Shown in pieces: positions 19,346-31,750 of a stretch of 64,000 nt of DNA. Within the stretch, counting starts at the first letter, position 1. Every line of letters begins with the position of its first letter. The stretch comes from Prochilodus magdalenae (taxonomy: Eukaryota > Chordata > Actinopteri > Characiformes > Prochilodontidae), in NCBI GenBank assembly GCA_024036415.1, contig JAMWET010003524.1, positions 172,501 through 236,500 on the forward strand, read 5' to 3'. The notes under the pieces are model-generated. The model had not been told where the DNA came from. It saw only the letters and a list, made by a program, of their open reading frames with translations, and searched no databases. The position numbers were made by a program, and so were the translations under genes.

Positions 19346-20320
19346 TAGATACCAAATAAAAAGTAACTGACATGTTTAAAAGTTTAAGTGCATGTGATAT
19401 ATATTAACATATGGGAGTGTAAACTGGAGAATTCAGGCTTATGGGAAGCTAAGAAGCAAGTCTCCAAAAATGACTACTATGAATTAGTCTACTCAGGCTA
19501 ATTCATTGTCTAGGCTAGGCTTGTCAACAGCAAGGTGTGGGTATCTGGAAATCATGAGAGGTGCGAAACAAGAAATAATTTTAAAATGGAATTATTTTAT
19601 TATATTTAAATTAATTGGTATAAGCCCTGCAATGAACTGGCAGCCTGTCCAGGGTGTATCCTACCTTCCGCACATTGAACTCTAGACTCCAGCGCTCCCT
19701 AAATCCCAGATGTTTGAGTGTGTGCGAAAAAGTACTAAAACTAGAAGCATACTAATAATTACTGTCAGATTACTCACTCTTAAAAAAACAAATATAAGTT
19801 TCGAAATTGTTGGGACAGTAGGTAAAGTCGTAAATCCATTCCCTTAATAATACCAAGACAGGATATACACTTATTCTGAATTTGGTGCTTGCAACCAGTT
19901 CCAGGAATGACTAAAGACTAGGAATGTTCTAAAACAGACTTACAATCATATCAGGAGCAATCAGGAAATCCGGAAGTCAGTTTGTTGTGTTGCAGAGATA
20001 TCTACAGGAGTTAGCATGCTAATTAGCAAGTCCCAGGCTGTCCTGTCTCGTAGTTCCACTTTGTACCTGTAGAGGTGATAGTGAGTCGCTGTATTGCTGT
20101 AGGACTGGAATCAATCCAATATGTGGGGATGAAGAAGCAGTGCTGCTGCCCTGACAGTGTATTCTAACCTCTTATCAGTCATGCTGAAGGTAATGCTCCC
20201 GGTTAGATCATTTAAGGGCAGGTAGCCATATGCATTCTTATTGCTTGGAGTATGAATTCAACAGACAATGTTACCAGCATAAAGTTTAGGCTTCTGTTGG
20301 GGTGGCATATAATAATGGCA
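19346..20320. other. Mostly unassigned; short SINE-tail remnant near 19630-19700
   Basis: The piece AACTGGCAGCCTGTCCAGGG with TGTATCCTACCTTCCGCAC resembles the 3' half of the SINE-like repeat at 38233-38560. The rest shows no gene and no shared repeat. Confidence 0.45.
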
Positions 20321-20324
20321 CCGT

Positions 20325-20540
20325 GGTGGTTGGTGTAGCTCAGCAGATACCACCACTACCCGTAAGGGAGCCACCACCACACATGAGAGACTAGGGTTTG
20401 ATTCCTGGTCTGGGTGACTATGCTGTGCTACACCAATAAGAGTCCTTGGGCAAGACTCCTAACACTTTATTGGCCTACCTGTAATATGATTAACCTTGTC
20501 GCTCTGAATAAAAGGGTCAGCTAAATGTCATAAATTCTGG
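20325..20540 (+). repeat. tRNA-derived SINE
   Basis: The head has an A-box-like TGGTGTAGCTCAGCAG and a B-box-like GGGTTTGATTCCTGG about 65 bases further on, the internal promoter of RNA polymerase III. The tail GTCGCTCTGAATAAAAGGGT followed by CAGCTAAATGTCATAAAT is the conserved 3' end of a widespread fish SINE/LINE tail family. Confidence 0.82.
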
Positions 20541-21614
20541 AGCTCTGATCTATATAACGTCTTTCTCGGGAGTGTTCATGCTTATGACAACACCAAGCCA
20601 CCAGAGAGTGGTCAGAGGCTAAACTAGCCAGTCTGCCGCCCAGAACTACCCCCTTAAAACTTCACGGCTCATTATAAGGGCACAGTATACCAAACTGCAG
20701 GCCTCCTATGCAGTTTAAGTGACTGGTGTAATGGAACAATGATGTATTGTTAAGTGGAAAGGCCATGTCACACGGCACTAAACATGTTTCTGACCCCCAA
20801 CTAACCTAAACACCGCAAAACAGAATAGAGTGGAAAACAAAAACAGTGACAATGCTGGAATGAAAGATAAATAAAATGCACCCAAAAAAAAAAAAGGTTC
20901 ATGCTGACTGGCTGGACTTCATGATCTGATCTGGACAAAATTATGGGGTGGGGCTTTTGGATTAAGGCCACGCACCTTTGCACATAGTCACTGAGACAGC
21001 CTTAAGGGACAGTGCAGTCAGGCGTTTTCCACTGGCTGGCCTTCTCCCTCTCTCTCTCTCTCTGCCTCACACACACATGGGCATCACACAGACATCATGC
21101 GCAGGATGCATGCTTCTCAACAGTAGAGCATTTTTAAGGTTACATAATCTCAGTTAAAATGTACCCTGGTGCACTGGGATTGAGATCTGTTGTGGTTAAA
21201 GACTATGGGTTGGGGATGTTCATCCTGGTCGCTTCCGTCATGCCAGATTAAAAAAAATGAATTGTCAGAAAGTGAAACACACATTAAATAATGACTTACT
21301 AAATGATTAATGACTTCATCATTTTCATCTCACCATGTTGTTACTGTGACTTTCAGACTGATATATCCGAGAACCTCTGTTCTGACTGGCTGCCCTGTGT
21401 TGTTTTGTCCAGGCTGAAATGTACAGAACCACTTGTTAGGCTCATACTGAAATCCTCAGTGAAAATAACTTGTACTAACTTCATTTGGCCCTTTTAAAGG
21501 AGCGATATGTAGATTTTTACATTAAAACAATGGACTAAATGGAGCTAAATTATTGACTGCATATTCTGAATTTTAGTTTGGACTGTATATCTACACATTC
21601 ACTCGTTCGACTGT
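20541..21614. other. No recognised gene
   Basis: The sequence contains an A12 run (20885-20896) and a short CT run (21043-21063). No supported coding or mobile feature. Confidence 0.45.
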
Positions 21615-21990
21615 GTATCCTTCTAGGTTGCAGGGGAGGGGGTAGCTGGAGCCTATCCCAGCATTCACTGGGCTGAAAGCAGGAAACAACCTGGACTAGC
21701 CACCAGTCCATCACAAAGCAAACACACTCACACCTAGGGGGGCAATTAAGCATCTTCCATTGACCTTACTGCATGTCTTTGGACTGTGGGACGAAACCAG
21801 ACATGGGGAGAACATGCACACTCCCACAGAGTCAGATGGAGAACATGCACACTCCCACACAGCCACAGGGAGAACATGCACACTCCCACACAGCCACAGG
21901 GAGAACATGCACACTCCGCACAGAAAGGATCCCATATTAAATCTAGCACAGGACCACTGTGCCACTGTGCCACCCAACACTTATAAAGTG
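21615..21990 (-). repeat. SINE-like repeat (reverse) with internal 31-bp expansion
   Basis: The reverse complement matches the 38233-38560 family: GCCTATCCCAGC, ACTGCATGTCTTTGGACTGT and GGGGAGAACATGCACACTCC on the plus strand. The segment GAGAACATGCACACTCCCAC is repeated at 21808, 21839, 21870 and 21901, an exact 31-bp period giving four copies. Normal members have one. Confidence 0.75.
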
Positions 21991-22199
21991 CTGTGAACGA
22001 GTACTTGCCTCCCTCCCCAGTTCTTCTAGAGTATTTTGCCACATGTTTCAGATCATGAAACTATTTATAATATTACATAAAGGAACCAAAATCAACAGGA
22101 AATGTATTTTATTGTAGGAAGAAAACTTTACCGCAAGTTCTGCCAGGAAGACTCCATGACGTTTACCTTTCGCGTCTTACTGCCAGACGTGTTTTCAGC

Positions 22200-23070
22200 C
22201 CAACCCGCCCTATGTGAAAAGAGGTAACTGCCCCCCTAACAACTAAATCCACCAGTTAACCAAATTCAATTGACTACTGGCATCAGTTTTACTGGCCACA
22301 CCAAGACCTGATTACCGCCAGACCTGGTGAATCTCAACATCACTGAAATAGAAGTTGTCTGGAACTGTGAATCAACTAGATGTCACTAGATGATTTCTCA
22401 ATTTTCTCTGGTTTTCTGTTTGTCTTGTCACTTCCATATGCCTTTTGTTGTCTTGTTCCATGTGCTTCTATTTGTTTTGGTTTTTGGCTCCTCCTGTCTC
22501 CGCCCCATGGTCAGTCCCCTCACCTGTCCTTGGTTTGTAGCTCCACCCCTTCCCAGGTGTTCCTTGTTAGTCCTTGTTCACTTATACTCCCTGTAGTTCC
22601 CCTGTAGTATTCTTGCTGGGTGTTTTGTCTCCCTGCTGGTTGTTTGTCTCCATGTTGGTCTGTTGTTTTTGTAACCTGGGTCAGTGTTTCTTAGTGGTTT
22701 TGGTTTTGTTTGGTCTTACTTTTTCTTGTTATTAAATCCTTGCACTTATATCCTGCCTCCTCGTCTTGACGCCCACGTGACACTAGAAGGTCCCAAAAAG
22801 CAGCACATGATGCCGCATTCTAAAGAGATTCAGAGATACAGATGTGAAACAAAGGCTTTAAAATGTGCCACCTGGAAGGGTTACAAAGCCATTGCTAAGA
22901 CTCTGGGACTCCAGTGAACCACGCTGAACTCGGAAAAGTGGTGAACCTTCCCGTGAGTGTCAGGCCTACCACAGTTTCACCAGCAGTGCATCAGTGACTC
23001 ATCTGAAAGGTCACAAAAGACCCAAGATGAACATCTAATGAGCTGCAGGCTTGCTGGTGTAAGTAATGAT
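22200..23070 (+). mobile_element. Tc1-like (Passport-type) remnant interrupted by a solo LTR
   Basis: The right part (22783-23060) reads like the start of a fish Tc1 transposase: CATTCTAAAGAGATTCAGAG, GGGTTACAAAGCCATTGCTA, CTGGGACTCCAGTGAACCAC, GTGGTGAACCTTCCCGTGAG, corresponding to the GYKAI-KxLGLQ-T helix-turn-helix region and the VVNLPR region. The left part (22200-22380), with GTAACTGCCCCCCTAACAAC and CTCAACATCACTGAAATAGA, is the matching 5' leader. An LTR splits the two. The catalytic part is lost. Confidence 0.7.
22381..22782 (+). mobile_element. Solo LTR of a retrotransposon with 5-bp target duplication
   Basis: A 402-bp segment begins TGTCAC and ends GTGACA, the short inverted ends of an LTR. 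It is flanked on both sides by CTAGA (22376-22380 and 22783-22787). Inside it is T- and C-rich with a late ATTAAA-type polyadenylation motif near 22732. No internal retrotransposon region remains, so it is a solo LTR left by recombination between two LTRs. Composition is like fish Ty3/gypsy LTRs, but that assignment is from general appearance. Confidence 0.82.
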
Positions 23071-23159
23071 TTAAATTATTTTCATGTACTTCAGATCTAA
23101 TACATTTTGAGGCACTGCTAATACCATTATTCATAATACCAAGGGTTATCTATGTAATC

Positions 23160-23218
23160 TACTGTAACGAAACCATATATATATGTATGTATGTGTGTGT
23201 ATATATATATATATCACA
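23160..23218. repeat. (TA)n/(TG)n microsatellite
   Basis: Short alternating TATATG and TATA runs. Confidence 0.9.
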
Positions 23219-23477
23219 TCATTATTCTGATACACATGGGTAGTCCAACAAACAAAGGTTTTTATCTTGATCAGTGCACGCTCTCCTGCTAAACCTGGCA
23301 ATTAGCTCCTGCGTTGAATCAGGTGTGTCTGAGGAGGAAAATCTTTGATCTGTGCCGGACTCTGTGCCAGGTCTGGAGTCTGCCTCCCCAGCAGTAGATA
23401 GCAATAGACTAAGAGCAGCAACAACTCCTTTGAGTCCCAAGTCAATAATGATATACCTATGCACAGAGTAGGATTTA

Positions 23478-23570
23478 TAGTTATTAAAATTCAAACATGT
23501 ATTTTTAACTTTGTGATTCTGATGATGAAAACGTACTCTACTACAATCACTACACCCACATTTATACAGC
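23478..23570 (-). repeat. Inverted partial unit of the 221-bp satellite
   Basis: Its reverse complement reads GTATAAATGTGGGTGTAGTG (near 23535-23567) and, further left, AAAGTTAAAAATACATGTTTG before TTAATAACTATA. These correspond to the first unit of the array at 23953-24050, in the opposite orientation and about 380 bp away. Confidence 0.65.
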
Positions 23571-23952
23571 CTTACCATCCCAGCAGTACGCACTGGGTCC
23601 AATCTATTCGACTACCTAAGTATGCAATTTCAAACCCAGCCAGTTTCACACAGCCATTCCACATTAAAACAGTAACAATAATGCTAGTTTCTGCTAGCGC
23701 CCCTGTGGCGTTTTATTAGGGAGTTAAGGTTATGCTAGTGCCAATCTAAAACGCACTCTGCATTAATTTTATGGGTTCTTAAGCGTTTAGGCTTGTAATA
23801 AACATTCTGGGAACTAACATTTTTACAGAGACTTTTACAGTAAGCAATTTAAAGCCTATATTGTGGTAGCTAGCTGTGTTTTTGAGCGGGGTAACCTGTT
23901 AGCATCTCCTTTTAGAGAGACTACAGAGAGTCTTTTGACAAAAAGAAAAAAT

Positions 23953-25515
23953 GTATAAATGTGGGTGTAGTGATTGTAGTGGGGTATGTGCTGTGAGATT
24001 GAGCCTCAAAGTTAAATGTACAGGTCTGAAGCTTAATATATGATGAACTCGCTTTAGAGGATCAGTTTTAGAGTGAATTAGCCGAGGGGCGCTAACAGCT
24101 AGGCTAACCGTATTTCAGCTGAACTGATCAGCGTTAGCAGCAGCTAGCGCTTAACAGTGGATACGGAAATTACAGCTCTGATGTAAATGTGGGTGTAGTT
24201 GGGTGTGTTCATCAGAATGAGCATCAGAAAGTTATATATATACAGGTCTGAAGATTAATAACAGATGAACTCGCTTTAGAGGATCAGTTTTAGAGTGAAA
24301 TAGCCGAGGGGCGCTAACAGCTAGGCTAACCGTATTTCAGCTGAACTGAGCAGCGTTAGCAGCAGCTAGCGCTTAACAGTGGATACAGAAATAACAGCTC
24401 TGAGGTAAATGTGGGTGTAGTTGGGTGTGTTTTCATCAGAATGAGCCTCAGAAAGTTATATATACAGGTCTGAAGGTTAATAAAGGATGAACTCGCTTTA
24501 CAGGATCAGTTTTAGAGTGAAATAGCCGAGGGGCGCTAACAGCTAGGCTAACCGTATTTCAGCTGAACTGATCAGCGTTAGCAGCAGCTAGCGCTTAACA
24601 GTGGATACAGAAATAACAGCTCTGAGGTAAATGTGGGTGTAGTTGGGTGTGTTTTCATCAGAATGAGCCTCAGAAAGTTATATATACAGGTCTGAAGGTT
24701 AATAAAAGATGAACTCGCGTTAGAGGATCAGTTTTAGAGTAAAATAGCCGAGGGAGCTAACAGCTAGGCTAACCGTATTTCAGATGAACTAAGCAGCGTT
24801 AGCATCGGCTAGCTCTAAACAGTGGATACAGTAATAACAGCTCTGAGGTAAATGTGGGTGTAGTGGGATGTGTTCATCAGAATGAGCCTCAGAAAGTTAT
24901 ATATACAGGTCTGAAGATTAATAACAGATGAACTCGCTTTAGAGGATCAGTTTTAGAGTGAAATAGCCGAGGGGCGCTAACAGCTAGGCTAACCGTATTT
25001 CAGCTGAACTGAGCAGCGTTAGCAGCAGCTAGCGCTTAACAGTGGATACAGAAATAACAGCCCTGAGGTAAATATGGGTGTAGTTGGGTGTGTATTCATC
25101 AGAATGAGCCTCAGAAAGTTATATATACAGGTCTGAAGGTTAATAAAATATGAACTCGCTTCAGAGGATCAGTTTTAGAGTAAAATAGCCGAGGGAGCTA
25201 ACAGCTAGGCTAACCGTATTTCAGCTGAACTGAGCAGCGTTAGCAGCGGCTAGCTCTAAACAGTGGATACAGTAATAACAGCTCTGAGGTAAATGTGGGT
25301 GTAATGGGGTGTGTTCATCAGAATGAGCCTCAGAAAGTTAAATATACAGGTCTGAAAATTAATAAAAGATGAACTCGCTTTAGATGATCAATTTTAGAGT
25401 AAAATAGTCGAGGGAACTAACAGCTAGGCTAACCGTATTTCAGGTGAACTGAGCAGCGTTAGCAGCTAGCTCTAAACAGTGGATACAGTAATAACAGCTC
25501 TGAGGTAAATGTGAG
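23953..25515 (+). repeat. 221-bp tandem array, seven units
   Basis: The motif ACAGCTCTGA(T/G)GTAAATG ends successive units at 24175, 24397, 24619, 24840, 25060, 25281 and 25497, i.e. intervals of 222, 222, 221, 220, 221 and 216 bp. Units carry AACTCGCTTTAGAGGATCAG and GCTAACAGCTAGGCTAACCG. Two variants exist: one with GGGGCGCTAAC and CAGCTAGCGC, one with GAGGGAGCTAAC and GCTAGCTCTAAAC. The first unit is the most diverged. Confidence 0.95.
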
Positions 25516-26400
25516 GTAACTTTTCATGTGGCTGTATCAGTATACTACACTGTAGGGCAGAACTTGTTACTGTACTGTATATTACACAAAGGGGACAGTA
25601 TGCAGTATGGCAGAAGGCCATTTAGGATATAGACTATGATCTGGTCCTAGAATGAAACGAGCTGCTGTCTTCCCTTTTTTGGTGAGCTAATGAATAATCT
25701 GATCAGCTCTGCTCTGACTGGCTGGTTTGCAGTGAGATGCCACAAAGGCAACATGCCCAAATTGAGTAAACAAAATTAACCTTGGTGTAAGAAAGGAGTC
25801 TTCATAATATTGACACAGACATTATAAATGAGGAGACTGGTCACTGGTTGCTGAATAAGTGGGGAAGCTTATAACACTCAACATGGCGTCTGTTTATGGA
25901 AAAATGTCCACCCATCCAAGAAAAACAGCCAATTAGTTTGATGGTTAATGAAAAGTCCCTCCATGTTATGGAGATCTGCACCAGCACAGTAGCTAGAACA
26001 AGCCAAGAAACTTTTTTTTATTATTGACCCAAACACTACAAACCATTTATGAGATTTTTAAATTTATATATGTGGTAATTTGACCTTTAATATGAGGGTT
26101 TTGGGTTCTCCCCATTCACAAAGATACAAGTCTGGTCTTGTCTGGCTGATAATAACTGCCCAAGGGCATTACAAAGTAAACAGACTTTCCTATTAGGTCT
26201 AAACTTTTTAGTTAGCTATGCTAGTTACTTGGGGCTAGTTACTAGTAGCTAATTAACACACAGTAGATTAAAGTTGTTCCTCGCTATGAAACTTTCAGTT
26301 TAAGATGATCTGCTTCAGCCTGCAAACACGGATACAATCACACAGTATGGCTGCTACTTAAAGGCTGATGTTGGGGTGGTTATGCATATAAACTTGGAAC
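25516..26400. other. No recognised gene or repeat
   Basis: About 0.9 kb of AT-rich sequence with no shared family and no supported open frame. Confidence 0.45.
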
Positions 26401-26401
26401 T

Positions 26402-26740
<339 letters not shown>

Positions 26741-29590
26741 GCAGCTTAATGTTCAGTAACAGCCAAATGAACTGCTCCTCTCTTCAGTATTGAACGCTGA
26801 GCAAAGTTTCTTAATCAGTGATTTTGTAAAATATGTTGAAGCTGGATTTGGCTTTATATTTCGCCAGCTTTCATTCCACTTTAAATTGGGTTATGGATCC
26901 ATTCTGGCACATGTACAAGCTTTAGCATTTCACGTGGAATGGACCAGTTAAATAAGAAGCTGGTGAACAGAAAGCCAACATCAGCCCCACCTAAGATAAA
27001 CATCAACAATATGTTTGTTTCTTGGAAAGGGAAAGAAAAAGCTGATATAGATACATTGTGGGGGCGTGAATATTAATGAGCCAAGGCCGTTACAGAACAG
27101 TCATCAACCTGTTTTTCTGCTCTGTTTTGTATGTGCAGTGTTTGTATTTGAAGGAGGAACGGCAGTGTGTTGAGCTTCACTGTGTGTTAGTGGTAGTATG
27201 TGTGGCCTACTGAACTCTCTTTATATAATTATACACCAGTGTAAATACTGTCTTCTCATACTATAGCTCATTTAAACAGAATCACAGAGCTGTATTGGTT
27301 TTGAAAACTGCTAAACTCTTTTGCTTTGACCCTTTTTCACATTTTTAGTCTTGTCACTTCTGTTGACTTCCAAAGCAGGTAATCTTAATAAGGCTTAAGT
27401 TTTAATTATTTCAGTCAACATGCCTGCAGAGTCTGGTACATTTGCTTTTATTAGTTTTTTTTCCAAATATAAACATGAATTGATCTCAATGGAAACTTAA
27501 GAAGCTATTACATCATGTAGATCATGTGAAGATGATGACTCCCCTTACTGTGTGATGTGACTGTAATGTGAGTCATCCTCCATCACCAATGACTCCTCCT
27601 TCTCTTTAAATGCAAAACGATATAGATTAAATCCACAATGGTCAGATTATTTTGAATAAATACTGTTGATTTACTTTTGTGCTCTTTGCTCTCTGTGTAG
27701 TTCTCTTGTCCAAAAATTACCTTTGCATGCATCAGTATGTGATGCTACTGAATTTTGATTGATTTCCATTTTGATGTCTTATAAATGTGCAGTACGCCCT
27801 TTTTAAAGGAAGCAATATGGAAAACTAGAAAGACATTCTTTCTATCTGTCTGGCTGTCTCACTTTTTGTCTGTCTCTCTTTGTCTGTCTAGGAATAGTTC
27901 TCTCATTCCAGGAACCCACTGGCCTAGCATCAGAAAAAGTCCTTTCTCAGAATTTGGAGAGCTAACCTCTGGACAAATACTCTTGTAAGGACTCACAAAT
28001 GCAGTATACTGTAACTGAACACTACCGTTCTACTTGAGAATGTTAAGTTTGTATATTTAGCTTTAGTTGAATTCATCTAAGATGACTAAGCTAATTATTT
28101 TCTGTTTGAAATGTCAGTTTGTTATATTTGCTCCCCCCCCCCATATGTACTCACCACACTTATCTCACCTGAGACTGGTTGTGTGGTCATTCCCTCTGAC
28201 CCATCAAAAATCAATTCTGGAAAAGTTAAGCCAACACGATGTTATAATGCTAGATACAGCTATGTAAATAGGTCCCACTTATATTGATGTATGCTGTAAT
28301 ACAGTTATCAGAAAAAAAAGAAATGTGGTTTAACTGGCTTTGATTCAAATCAAGTAACAAAATAGCTGTATACTGGAAGAAAAGCTATGTTTTTTTTGTT
28401 TCCAGTTCAAATAACAATTCATGTACTCTTCTCTATTCCATTACAGTGTAACCAAGGCCTGCAGATAAAATCAGATACTGACCTAAAAGGATTAGTGACG
28501 ATGTCATACAAGTGCTAGTACAACTTTGAACTCACATGAAAAGGTAAGGATGAACTAGGATAAAAAGGTAGGTTAGAACGTGAATGTTAAATAAAAGAGT
28601 TTTTGTTGCTATAATGGTTATTTTATTTTCCATTATCTAATAAGGCCTAAAAATTGTAAGAGGTAAAGTTCACCCATTGCAATTTGGTGCAAAGCAAAAT
28701 TACTCTCAAGTGACCTTTTGGGCAGGCAGATTTTATGTGCAATTAGTTTGATCGAGTGGGTTAAGAGACTTATTATTTGGGACTCATGACGCAGGTATGA
28801 GGGCACAGGGTGTCGGGGATTTGGATGATTTCAAGGCCTCTGAGGAGACAGAGGCTCACAGACAGTACCTTTTTTAGTCAACCTGAAAAATCTTAAATGA
28901 AAGTGCTTCCATGTTTTAATAATAAAGAATAATTTGCATACAGTAGCCAACAACATTACATGATTGCATTCTGTTGCCCATCCAGTGTTCTCCCCTGCTT
29001 AAATATTTATATATCTGTTCACGAATCAGGTTCCCACTACAGACACTCCTAAAAGAATCCAAACAAAATGTCCAGCAAAAGAGAAACCTGTACAGATAGT
29101 TTTTAAGAGGTATAAGTGAGGCATAAATACAGACAAGAGTGGTTAATGTAAAGATAGTGAAGTTGTCCAATAGGAATCATATCTCTACAATTACTAATTA
29201 CAATGTCTAATTACAATTACTCAAATGTGTCCACTATCCATGCTAAGCACATTAAGCACAATTCCTTCAAACAGGTTAAACAAAAATATTGCATTGGCCT
29301 TTCAGGAATTACAGTCATTTCCTTACATAGTCACACCATTTTTAAAGACTCAATTAGACAGTTGGACAGTTGACTACCAAGCAGTTTCATTGGTAGGTGA
29401 GTCCTGTTCCCTCTTTATTTCATAACAAATTAGGGAGACAGATGGCCCTTTTTTAGGCGTACTGGAAATTACTAAATGAAAATGCTTCCATGATCGCTCC
29501 CCTGCTTAAAAATTTTGTTGGATTAGTTGATATTATTCAGTTCAGTTGAAAAACTAAAATGAACATATCAGTAAGATAGCAGTTTGGCAA
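26741..29590. other. No recognised gene
   Basis: About 2.8 kb of AT-rich sequence. Possible echoes occur between 28895-29170 and 29440-29530 (AGGGAGACAGATGGCCC, CTAAATGAAAATGCTTCCATG against CTTAAATGAAAGTGCTTCCATG), which suggests a diverged local duplication. No supported coding exon. Confidence 0.45.
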
Positions 29591-29599
29591 AGTCTTATA

Positions 29600-30345
29600 A
29601 AGAATGAGCTAGGCAAAACCAAAAGGCCTGGAAGAGACCACCCAAGTAGGTAGAATTGTTTCAGTGGTTAAAACCTTTTGGACTTTCTGGTAGAGGTTAG
29701 TGTATCATTGTTAAAGTCTACAATTAAGAGACACCTTCAAGAATGTTAATAGAGAGGATTTACAGAAGACCAAGATATCTTGCACCAGAACGATAGAAAG
29801 AGAAGTATAAGGAGAAGGAAAAGAATTGCTCAGGATCCGAAGCATAGCTGATCGTCTGTGAAACATGGTGGAGGTAGTGTTATTGCATGGGCATGTGTGC
29901 CTGCCAGTGGAACTGGGTCAATGTGTTCATTGTTGATGTTGACAGAAGTAGCAGGATGGAGGATGTAGTGTGTAGAGCTTTACTTTCCGCCCAGATTCAG
30001 CCAAATGTTGCAGAACTGATTGGATGCCACTTCACAGTACAGATGGATAAAACCCCAAAACATACCCAAAAACTTCTTAAGGCAAAGAAATGAACTTATT
30101 TTAAATGGAGCTGAGTCAGTCACCTCATCTAAACCCAACTGAGCAGGACATTTACTTGCTGAAGACAAAACTAAAAGCAGAAAGACCCACAAACGAGCTA
30201 CAACTAAAGGCAGCTGTGGTACAGGCCTGGCTAAGCATCTTAGACGAGGAAACTTGGTTTGGTGATGTCCCTGGGAGGTCCCTGGGTTTCAGACTTCAGG
30301 CAGTTATTGACTGCAAAAGATTTGCATACAAGTATTAAAATTGAC
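29600..30345 (+). pseudogene. Tc1-type transposase pseudogene
   Basis: The pieces in order are TKRPGRDHPS (linker after the helix-turn-helix), a VKHGGGSVIAWAC-like block near 29862-29892, FTVQMDKTPKHTQKLLKAKK (30032-30091, the second catalytic Asp region, consensus QMDNDPKH), then LLKTKLKAERPTNELQLKAA (30138-30197), VQAWLSILDEETW and LQAVIDCKRFAYKY at the carboxyl end. The order and motifs are those of fish Tc1 elements. Frameshifts and stops break the frame, and the first part is largely lost, so it is dead. Confidence 0.88.
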
Positions 30346-31235
30346 TCATTATTATATTGCTAATCATTTTATCCAAGTAATTTTATGCCTGTGAAAGTAG
30401 CAGGAATATGTGACACTGACTGTAGTTCTTTAATTAACACTGAATGTTCATGCTTCAGTCATAAACATTTAGCACATTTGATGTTGTGACAGTCCTCCTA
30501 AGGAAACATAAGATCATGCAAGGGACAAAAGGATGCATGAAAGCTCAAAATCCCAACCGGTCTGTCTTTTGCTTAATGTATCTTTCCTTACTTTATTATG
30601 AAATTCCAAAAACTACCTTGTCTTACCTACTACTCATACTTTGTAAGACTGACTGAGGATGTATGCATTTCTACAGTCTCATGATTTCTGAAAATGCAGC
30701 CTTCACACAAACACAGGTCTCAGGTCGTGGCTTGTTTGTTTGTTGTTGCATGAAACAGTACAAGACGCATGTTTGCCATGATGTTATCTTAGCCATTCAG
30801 TCTGGGGCTACTTGTTCTGTCCTGTGCGTGCATGGACTTTAAGTGTGTGGGAGGGAGGGAAAGGCATATAGGATATATGGACCTGGAAGTCCATCCTCAA
30901 GAATACCTGGTCTGATTGACAGATCGTCATAGTCTGTTTTCAGTTTGTTCTCTCCTGTGATACACACCCTGTACCACCTCCAGTTTTCACAGGGGTTCTG
31001 CAGTAAGATGGAAAATGCTCAATGCAGGTGAAGCTCTTCAGTGGAAAGCTGCATTAGTGGTTAGATGTTGCAGTGAATGATGGCAATAGCGTGTTGTAAT
31101 ATCAGATTCTTTCTCTTTCACGCTTTGTTAAAACAAACAGTATCATATTTTAAAACTCCCATAAGCACTAATGTGGTGGGGGTAATTACAGCCTTCCTTT
31201 TGTACTGATGTGAATTCTTAACTCTCTGTGTAGTA
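30346..31235. other. No recognised feature
   Basis: About 0.9 kb without shared repeats or supported open frames. Confidence 0.45.
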
Positions 31236-31241
31236 CACATG

Positions 31242-31620
31242 CATCCATCATCATAAGAGTAGTAGCACCCAGAAAGAAGTGTGGGATTGCAGTGCTGTTG
31301 AGAAGGAAGATTACCAGGATCAATGAATCATGATAAATGTAGACTGATAGGATCAATATTTATTGAGCTACACACACAGAACGACTTCTGATAACCCAAC
31401 ATGCCAAACATCTCGGCAAGGAGTTATAGAGGCTCCTAATAGTGTCCTGTGATAATCCTGATCATGGTGCCTACAGACACAAATTCGTTGGTCGTCTCCA
31501 AGACAAAAACGGGACTCATCGTTAAAGATGACCCTCCATGACAGTCTGCCATGACACCATGTTGATGCTGTGTTGAGGACAGTTGTCGTAACAGTCTGTT
31601 TTGCTTCCTGTGTGAACTTT
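31242..31620 (-). mobile_element. Tc1-like family I remnant
   Basis: It starts near CATCCATCATCATAAGAGT (diverged terminus) and shares ACCCAGAAAGAAGTGTGGGA, TGATAGGATCAATATTTATT and GGCTCCTAATAGTGTCCTGT with the complete element at 16458-17168. Then it jumps to sequence matching the reverse complement of WRHRGQ and FSDESRF codons (ACGGGACTCATCGTTAAAGA). This copy has a larger deletion that also removes the AAW region. Confidence 0.75.
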
Positions 31621-31684
31621 AATTCTACACAGTGTACTCGGAGAAGCCGGCCATGACGACCTTACCTCCTTTGGTGGACAGAAG

Positions 31685-31716
31685 TCTCTCTCTTCCTCTG
31701 TTTCTCTCTGTCTCTG

Positions 31717-31747
<31 letters not shown>

Positions 31748-31750
31748 GGA
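31685..31750. repeat. (TC)n microsatellite
   Basis: A CT-rich run of about 65 bp on the plus strand; the Ser/Leu and Arg/Glu open frames here are artefacts. Confidence 0.95.

Noticed and set aside
26855..26975. Loose inverted repeat TTCGCCAGCTT / AAGCTGGTGAA
   Set aside because: Only short and imperfect pairing, with no second copy in the window; too weak to list as an element.
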